NCBI GenBank assembly: GCA_031376455.1
Contig: JANMDU010000058.1
Span: 53,826-117,825 of the forward strand
Direction: 5' to 3'
Length of the DNA stretch: 64,000 nucleotides
DNA from: JANMDU01 sp031376455
GTDB taxonomy: Bacteria; Pseudomonadota; Gammaproteobacteria; Burkholderiales; Burkholderiaceae_C
Part shown: piece after piece, positions 59,018-64,000 of the stretch
Numbering within the stretch: the stretch's first letter is position 1
Layout of the letters: every line of letters begins with the position of its first letter
Position numbers and translations under genes: made by a program
The notes under the pieces: generated by a model
The model's input: the letters and a program-made list of their open reading frames with translations, nothing else
Databases searched by the model: none
What the model was told of the DNA's origin: nothing

Positions 59018-59080
59018 TACTATAAAAAATATAGCACGTTGCGCAGATTCTATGCCGGTTAAAGCATCAAAAGGCTTGTA
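59018..59080 (+). repeat. element A copy 21 (intergenic, upstream of rne)
   Basis: TACTATAAAAAATATAGC, GTTGCGCAG, TTCTATGCCGGTTAAAGC, CAAAAGGCTTG; nearly complete. Confidence 0.9.
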
Positions 59081-59491
59081 AAACGACACGAAAAGTCGCT
59101 CCAGCCTCGTCAAGATACTTACCAGTAAAAACATCATCAAACCGTGTTTCCAAAAGGTCGTCAGTTGTTGAGCATTTTGTAAAACGCTGCACAACTGGCG
59201 ACCCAGATTCCAAAGGGGTGTCAACAAAAAATATCCGCTCTCCCGAGAAGCTTGGAGCGCCGCCGCAGACTCTGGCCTGCCAACTTGCACCCCGGATCAT
59301 CCCGGTGGCATCAACCGCCAATTGCCGCTTCGTTGTGCGCCGAAATCCTTGTCAATCAAGCACTTAAGCGCGTTTTGTTCGCGTCAACTGGTAAGAAATA
59401 TTATAGGCGGGAATCGGAGACTGCTTTTTCAGGATTTCTGAGAGCGCTAAGAGTATTTGTAGAAAAAATGAATTAGTAGTAAAATTAAAAG

Positions 59492-59698
59492 ATGCATACT
59501 GTTTCACTTTCTCCTAAATTTCAGATTGTCATACCTAAGTCTGTTCGGCAAGCGCTGGGTTTGCAGCAGGGGCAACGCCTGCAAGTGCGCGTGCAGGGCG
59601 ACAAGGTGGAGCTGGCGCCTGAAAAGTCGGTGGCCACGCTCAAAGGACGTTGGCCGGGGCTTGACATCCAGGTCGTGCGTGATGCGGATCGCGTCTGA
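59492..59698 (+). CDS. vapB: antitoxin VapB (AbrB/SpoVT type)
   Basis: 68 residues: VSLSPKFQIVIPKSVRQALG, LQQGQRLQVRVQGDKVELAP is the swapped-hairpin AbrB DNA-binding domain, with a C-terminal tail (KSVATLKGRWPGLDIQVVRD) that would block the toxin. AbrB-type antitoxins repress their own promoter. The toxin gene starts 24 bases downstream. Confidence 0.9.
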   Translation: MHTVSLSPKFQIVIPKSVRQALGLQQGQRLQVRVQGDKVELAPEKSVATLKGRWPGLDIQVVRDADRV

Positions 59699-59722
59699 TT
59701 CTCGTCGCTGACAAATCAACCC

Positions 59723-60139
59723 ATGATCAAAAAAGCGGTTCAGAGCGCAAGCACGTTGCCCTCGCTGTGCATTGTCGATTCTTGTGGTTGGTTGGAATAT
59801 TTGGCAGGCGGCGCAAACGCCGGCTTTTTTGAAGAGGCGTTGCTTGATACGAAGCATTTGATCGTGCCCAGCCTGTGCATCTATGAAGTCGGTAAACACA
59901 TGATCCGTCACAGCGGTATGGCTGCCGCCGAAGAAGTGCTGCAATTCATGCGCCAAGGCCGAATCGTTACGTTGACGGACGAACAGCTTTTGCAAGCTGC
60001 ACAGACCTCGCATACCCATCAACTGGCCATGGCCGACGCCATCATCTGGCAAACTGCGTATATCTATCAAGCACGACTGCTCACGCAAGATGCGGGCTTG
60101 AAGCTGATGGCAGGTGTGCAATACACCGCAAAGATTTGA
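59723..60139 (+). CDS. vapC: PIN-domain toxin VapC
   Basis: 138-residue PIN-domain ribonuclease. Acidic residues D19 (SLCIVDSCGWLEYL), E55 (IYEVGK), D105 (MADAIIWQTA) and D123 (LTQDAGLK) form the expected metal site. Cleaves RNA when free of VapB. The pair is inserted between rne and rluC, which are usually adjacent divergent genes, a sign of acquisition. Confidence 0.9.
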   Translation: MIKKAVQSASTLPSLCIVDSCGWLEYLAGGANAGFFEEALLDTKHLIVPSLCIYEVGKHMIRHSGMAAAEEVLQFMRQGRIVTLTDEQLLQAAQTSHTHQLAMADAIIWQTAYIYQARLLTQDAGLKLMAGVQYTAKI

Positions 60140-60177
60140 ATGAGCTGCTCTTCTCGGCGCAATAGGTTGGAGGCACT

Positions 60178-61215
60178 GTGACTGAAGCAAGCGCTAAGCC
60201 GCAAAGTAGCCTGCTCACCATCGATGCGAGCAGCGAAGGCCAGCGGCTGGATAATTTTTTGCTGCGCGTGTGCAAGGGCGTGCCCAAGACACATGTTTAT
60301 CGCATCATCCGCTCGGGCGAAGTGCGGGTCAACAAAGGGCGCTCGCAGGTGGATACGCGGCTGGCTGTGGGCGATGTGGTGCGCGTGCCGCCGATCAGGC
60401 TGACGGATAACACTTCGCCTGCCGCTGCCCAGCAACAAAGCGGCCCCGCGCACACGCCGCCACGCGAGTTTCCTATTCTGTTGGAAGATGACTACTTGAT
60501 CGCGATTGACAAGCCCGCAGGCGTGGCCGTGCATGGCGGCTCAGGGGTTAGCTTTGGGGTGATTGAGCAATTGCGTCGCGCAAGACCGCAGGCCAAATTT
60601 CTCGAGCTCGTGCATCGCCTAGATCGCGACACCAGTGGCATCTTGCTGATCGCCAAGCGACGCAGCGCCTTGGTGAATTTGCAAGCGCAGTTCAAAGCAA
60701 GGGAGACGGGGAAGACATATCTCGCCTTGGTCAAAGGCGCATGGCCTGCCAAGATCAAAGTCATTGATTTGCCGCTGCATAAATACCTCGTCAACGGCGG
60801 GGAAGATGATGGCGAACGGCGTGAAGGATACGATTCACACGGCGAACGCCGCGGAGCAAACGATTCACACGGCGAACGCCGCGTGAAGGTCGTCGCCAAA
60901 GACGACCCGAATGGCATGCGCTCAATCACCTTGGTCAAGGTGGCGAAGCTGTACACCTTGCCAAACGCAGAGAGCGCCAGTCTGCTGGAAGTCACCATCA
61001 AAACTGGCCGCACCCATCAAATCCGCGTTCATCTCGCGCATCACGGCCACCCGATACTTGGCGATGAAAAGTATGGCGATTTTGAACTCAATAAAGCCTT
61101 GGTCAAGGAAGGCATGAAGCGCATGTATTTGCATGCTTGGAAGCTCACGTTTGTGCATCCTGGCTCGCAGCAAGAAGTCATCTTATTGAGCGAATCGCCA
61201 TTTAGCAAACCCTAA
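60178..61215 (+). CDS. rluC: 23S rRNA pseudouridine synthase (RluA family)
   Basis: 345 residues. S4 domain VYRIIRSGEVRVNKGRSQVD, then LVHRLDRDTSGILLIAKRR with the catalytic aspartate, and TGRTHQIRVHLAHHGHPILG. Modifies 23S rRNA; in E. coli RluC makes pseudouridine at 955, 2504 and 2580. The GTG start has GGAGG 4 bases upstream. Between IDLPLHKYLVN and VVAKDDPNGMRS is a tandem of three 30-base units giving GERREGYDSH-type decapeptides, an expansion of the usual GERR loop. Confidence 0.9.
   Translation: MTEASAKPQSSLLTIDASSEGQRLDNFLLRVCKGVPKTHVYRIIRSGEVRVNKGRSQVDTRLAVGDVVRVPPIRLTDNTSPAAAQQQSGPAHTPPREFPILLEDDYLIAIDKPAGVAVHGGSGVSFGVIEQLRRARPQAKFLELVHRLDRDTSGILLIAKRRSALVNLQAQFKARETGKTYLALVKGAWPAKIKVIDLPLHKYLVNGGEDDGERREGYDSHGERRGANDSHGERRVKVVAKDDPNGMRSITLVKVAKLYTLPNAESASLLEVTIKTGRTHQIRVHLAHHGHPILGDEKYGDFELNKALVKEGMKRMYLHAWKLTFVHPGSQQEVILLSESPFSKP
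60810..60886 (+). repeat. tandem 30-base repeat inside rluC
   Basis: Three units with the shared core ACGATTCACACGGCGAACG followed by CCGCG; the first is truncated and diverged. Translated as repeats of D-S-H-G-E-R-R with a variable linker. Confidence 0.8.
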
Positions 61216-61220
61216 AAGCC

Positions 61221-61829
61221 ATGCGTCTGCTTTATCTCCACGGCTTTCGTTCTTCTCCGCAGTCTTCCAAAGCCAAGCTCATGGCGGGCAAGGTGCTTGC
61301 AACCCATCGCAAAAAGGCGAGCATTGAATGGTATTGCCCGCAATTGCCGCCATCGCCTGCGCAGGCGTATGAATTGATTTGGCAGTGGGCGGCTTCACCA
61401 GTCGCTGTGCGCAACAACGAGCCGCTTGCCATCATCGGCTCTTCGCTGGGTGGTTTTTACGCAGCAGCGCTCACCGAACGACTGCTGCGCGTGGGCATCT
61501 ACGCGCGCTGCGTGCTGCTCAATCCCGCGCCTTATCCAGCAAGAGATTTGTCAGCCTCTATCGGGCGCGTAAAAAATTGGCACGATGAAGACGATTTCAT
61601 TTTCACGCAGCAGCATGTGCACGAACTCAAAGTGATTGACGGCCAGAGCTTTACCCGTGCCGAACGCTACATGGCGATCATTGCCAAAGGTGATGAGGTA
61701 CTGAAATGGCAAGAGATGACAGCGCGGTTCCCTGCGGGCACGATGCGATTGCTGGATGGCGGCGATCACGCGATCAGTGATTTTGAGCAGTATGCGGATG
61801 AGGTGTTGGCGTTTTGCCAAGCCACATGA
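61221..61829 (+). CDS. YqiA/UPF0227-family esterase
   Basis: 202 residues, alpha/beta hydrolase. LLYLHGFRSSPQSSKAKLM, the nucleophile elbow AIIGSSLGGFYAAALTE (serine), and the late KGDEVLKW and DGGDHAISDF supply Asp and His of the triad. Short-chain esterases of this type act on acyl esters or thioesters in the cytoplasm. Starts 5 bases after rluC and its TGA overlaps the next ATG, so rluC, esterase and NUDIX form one unit. Confidence 0.85.
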   Translation: MRLLYLHGFRSSPQSSKAKLMAGKVLATHRKKASIEWYCPQLPPSPAQAYELIWQWAASPVAVRNNEPLAIIGSSLGGFYAAALTERLLRVGIYARCVLLNPAPYPARDLSASIGRVKNWHDEDDFIFTQQHVHELKVIDGQSFTRAERYMAIIAKGDEVLKWQEMTARFPAGTMRLLDGGDHAISDFEQYADEVLAFCQAT

Positions 61830-62293
61830 ATCAAAATAGGGGCATGACAAGCAACACGCTACAAGCCGATTCTCATATTCCACGCCAAGGCATGGATGAA
61901 GCGGGGCAACGCAAAATCATCGAAGTCGCCGTGGGCATTCTGATGAAAGAAGACGGGAGCTTTTTGATGACGACACGGCCTGCAGGCAAGGTGTATGCAG
62001 GCTATTGGGAATTTCCGGGCGGCAAGATTGAACGGGCTGAGTCGTTGGCTGATGCACTCAGGCGCGAACTGATCGAGGAGATTGGCATCACGATTGGCGA
62101 GGTAGTTCCGTGGAAAGAGCAAATCGTGGACTATCCGCATGCGCTGGTGCGGCTGCATTTTTGCAAAGTACATGTATGGCATGGCAGGTTTGAAATGCGC
62201 GAAGGGCAGCAGATGCGCTGGCAGCGTTTGCCACCCGACGTATCGCCAATATTGCCAGGCGCTTTGCCGGTATTGGATTGGCTGGCTGGGTAG
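61826..62293 (+). CDS. NUDIX hydrolase (MutT-like)
   Basis: 155 residues. The NUDIX box GGKIERAESLADALRRELIE then EIGI matches G-x5-E-x7-R-E-x2-E-E-x-G; FLMTTRPAGKVYAGYWEFPG is the typical opening of MutT-type proteins that clean up oxidised nucleotides. The ATG at 61826 overlaps the esterase stop (ATGA); a second ATG at 61844 has a poor ribosome-binding site. Confidence 0.85.
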   Translation: MNQNRGMTSNTLQADSHIPRQGMDEAGQRKIIEVAVGILMKEDGSFLMTTRPAGKVYAGYWEFPGGKIERAESLADALRRELIEEIGITIGEVVPWKEQIVDYPHALVRLHFCKVHVWHGRFEMREGQQMRWQRLPPDVSPILPGALPVLDWLAG

Positions 62294-62299
62294 CGAGCG

Positions 62300-64000
62300 C
62301 TATTGCACTTTGGGCAGATGGGCTTTGCGCCTCTTAAGTTTGCGCCACCAGCCGCCCGCCATGCCTTCTTTGAAATCATCCACAAAGGTGTACACCGCAG
62401 GAATCACCAGCAAGCTCAGCAAGGTGGAAGTGATCAAGCCGCCAATCACGGCCACGCCCATCGGCGAGCGGAAGCTGCCGTCCGCCGCGCCCCAGCTCAT
62501 GGCAATCGGGGTCATGCCCGCGCCCATGGCAATCGTGGTCATCACAATCGGGCGCACGCGCTTGTGACAAGCATCGAGCAGGGCTTCTGTGCGGCTCATC
62601 GGCGCTTGCGCGGGCTGCGTGTCGGTGGCAGGCTTGCCGCGCCGCGCCTCAATCGCATACTCGACCAATAAAATAGAGTTTTTCGTCGCCACGCCCATCA
62701 GCATGATCAGGCCAATGAGGGAGGGCATGGAAAAGCTTTTATCCGCCACCAGCAAAGCCACGAATGCACCACCGAGTGACAAAGGCAGCGCCACCAAAAT
62801 CGTCATCGGGTGCAGAAAGTCTTTGAACAGCAGCACCAGCACGATGTAAATGCACAGCACGGCTGTGAGCATCGCCAAGCCGAAGCTCGCAAACAGCTCG
62901 CCCATCACCTCCGCATCGCCAATGACAACCTGCTTGACACCAGCTGGTAGATTTTGAATCGCAGGCAGTTTGTCTACCGCCGCCGTCACATCGCCCAATG
63001 GCAAGCCCGAGAGCTCCACTTCAAACTGCACATTACGAGCGCGGTTAAAGCGATCAATCACCGCCGGGCCACCGGCCAGCTCAATCGTGGCCACTTGGCT
63101 CAGCATCACCGGGCCACGGCTGCCGGGCACCATGAGGCGCTCAAGAGAGCCAATGTCATCACGCGCATCGTCTGACAAACGCACAACGATGGGAATCTGG
63201 CGTTGCGCTAAATTGAGCTTTGGCAGTGAGGAATCGTAATCGCCGACGGTGGCAATCCGCAGCGTCTCGCCAATGGCAGCGCTCGTTACACCCCTATCCG
63301 CCATGCGCGCAAAGTCGGGGCGCACGGTGAGCTCGGGGCGTACCAGTGAGGCGCTGGATGCCACGGAGCCCAAGCCGGGGATGGTGCGCAAATCTCGCTC
63401 GACTGCTGCAGCGGCCGTGGCCAAGGCCAGAGGGTCATCGCCTTGTAAAGCCAAAATATATTTCTCACCCGAGCCACCCAAGCCCACCTTGCTGCGCACG
63501 CCGGGCAAGGCTTCGAGTGCCTTGCGAATGTTGTTTTCTATAGGCTGTTTTCGCGGACGCGTGCCGCGCTCGGCTAAGATGATGGTCAGCGTCGCTTTGC
63601 GAGCTTCGGCTGCACCGCCGGGCGCAAATGGATCGGTGCCCGCCGAGCCACCGCCAATCGTGGTGTATACCGATTTGACATGCTCTACCTTGCTGATCAA
63701 CACACGCGCAGCTTCAGCAGCCACTTGTGTTTCAGCCAGTTTCGTACCCGGTGGCAGCTCCAGATTGACCTGTGTTTGCTATTTGTCTTGGGGCGGAATG
63801 AAGCCTGTTGGCAGCTGTGGAATCAAAAACAGCGATCCGACAAAAAATCCAAACGCCGCAATCACCGTGATCAGACGATGCTTTAAACACCAACGACTCA
63901 CCCGCATGTACCACTGCATCAATGCGCCGTCTTTCTCAACATACGTGCCCTTCATCGGCTTCAAGATATAAGCGGCCATCATCGGCGTGAGCATGCGCGC
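62300..64000 (-). pseudogene. RND efflux transporter (HAE1/AcrB type), partial, with in-frame amber
   Basis: C-terminal two-thirds of an RND drug or metabolite efflux pump; the N-terminus lies beyond the window. Landmarks: MMAAYILKPMKG, LIPQLPTGFIPPQDK, LELPPGTKLAETQ, IVLVLLFKDFLHPMTILVAL, and MTTIAMGAGMTPIAMSWGAA near the end. Between ...PPQDK and QTQVNLELPPG there is a TAG codon (63781 to 63779 on the minus strand) in the same frame as the rest. Everything on both sides keeps its frame and conserved residues, so a single nonsense base, a sequencing error, or suppression should be weighed. Without readthrough the protein is cut in the porter region. Confidence 0.75.

Noticed and set aside
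59067..59321. Open frame of 84 residues on the minus strand upstream of rne, ending inside element A
   Set aside because: It starts at TTG without a ribosome-binding site, matches no family, and overlaps the region used as rne leader. Kept only as possible gene remnant.
1..64000. CRISPR array, tRNA, rRNA, prophage or intact insertion sequence
   Set aside because: No regular spacer-repeat pattern, cloverleaf, rRNA landmarks, transposase or integrase gene was recognised.

Overview
The window looks like chromosomal DNA of a betaproteobacterium, most likely Burkholderiales near Comamonadaceae. The evidence is five Bug/TctC-type periplasmic binding proteins, a liv-type ABC transporter followed by a PaaK-like CoA ligase, an aerobic 2-aminobenzoyl-CoA cluster, a DUF1840 protein, a single Burkholderiales-type porin, coq7, and the rsmI/yraN/diaA/BON block. 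No rRNA, tRNA, CRISPR array, phage or intact insertion sequence was recognised. Genus cannot be settled by eye.

Layout. 1-2.9 kb: end of a branched-chain-type ABC transporter (binding protein, LivF) and a PaaK-like ligase. 2.9-7 kb: rhodanese-like protein, two Bug proteins, DUF1840 and an unknown protein. 7.1-14.6 kb: CoA-dependent anthranilate (2-aminobenzoate) degradation (monooxygenase/reductase, MarR, enoyl-CoA hydratase, acyl-CoA dehydrogenase, CoA ligase, RidA). 14.7-22 kb: PhyH dioxygenase, GIY-YIG protein, two more Bug proteins, a ferredoxin-type reductase, an NAD-dependent epimerase and a ferritin-like acyl-ACP desaturase homologue. 22.1-29.2 kb: eight-gene lipid-modification operon (FAD oxidoreductase, DUF1365, Cfa-like methyltransferase, chalcone-isomerase-like, MFS, DUF3833, SDR, NTF2-like), similar in content to clusters linked to furan fatty acid synthesis and photo-oxidative stress. 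29.2-36.3 kb: ModA-like protein, NicX/M29-type enzyme, flavin reductase, EamA exporter, Bug protein, acetoacetyl-CoA synthetase, DUF3237. 36.4-45.3 kb: uvrA, ssb, ubiA, coq7, porin, peptide-type binding protein. 45.5-55.3 kb: DUF1800/DUF1501 pair, histidine phosphatase, GlpQ lipoprotein, rsmI, yraN, diaA, BON lipoprotein, pyk. 55.8-64 kb: rne, a vapBC toxin-antitoxin pair between rne and rluC, rluC, YqiA-like esterase, NUDIX hydrolase, and an RND efflux gene broken by an in-frame amber codon.

The most unusual signal is not a gene. A dispersed repeat of about 55-65 bp, here called element A, occurs about 20 times in 64 kb. It is built of short palindromes: GCTATNAAATTNATAGC, then GCGCTTTGCGCAG, then TACGCCGGC, then GCCAAAAAGGC. 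About five clear copies are intergenic; the other 15 lie inside or run into coding sequence without breaking the frame. Five form the signal peptides of exported proteins; others sit inside UvrA, UbiA, acyl-CoA dehydrogenase, acetoacetyl-CoA synthetase, an SDR, and three times in the RNase E tail. Each orientation has one stop-free frame, and almost all coding copies use it. This resembles the Rickettsia palindromic elements (RPEs). I know of no description of this element in this lineage.

Two further repeat families are present. Intergenic fold-back arrays of CGCAAAA/TTTTGCG or CACGGAA/TTCCGTG units occur at six loci. A 121-bp element with perfect 24-bp inverted ends lies between pyk and rne.
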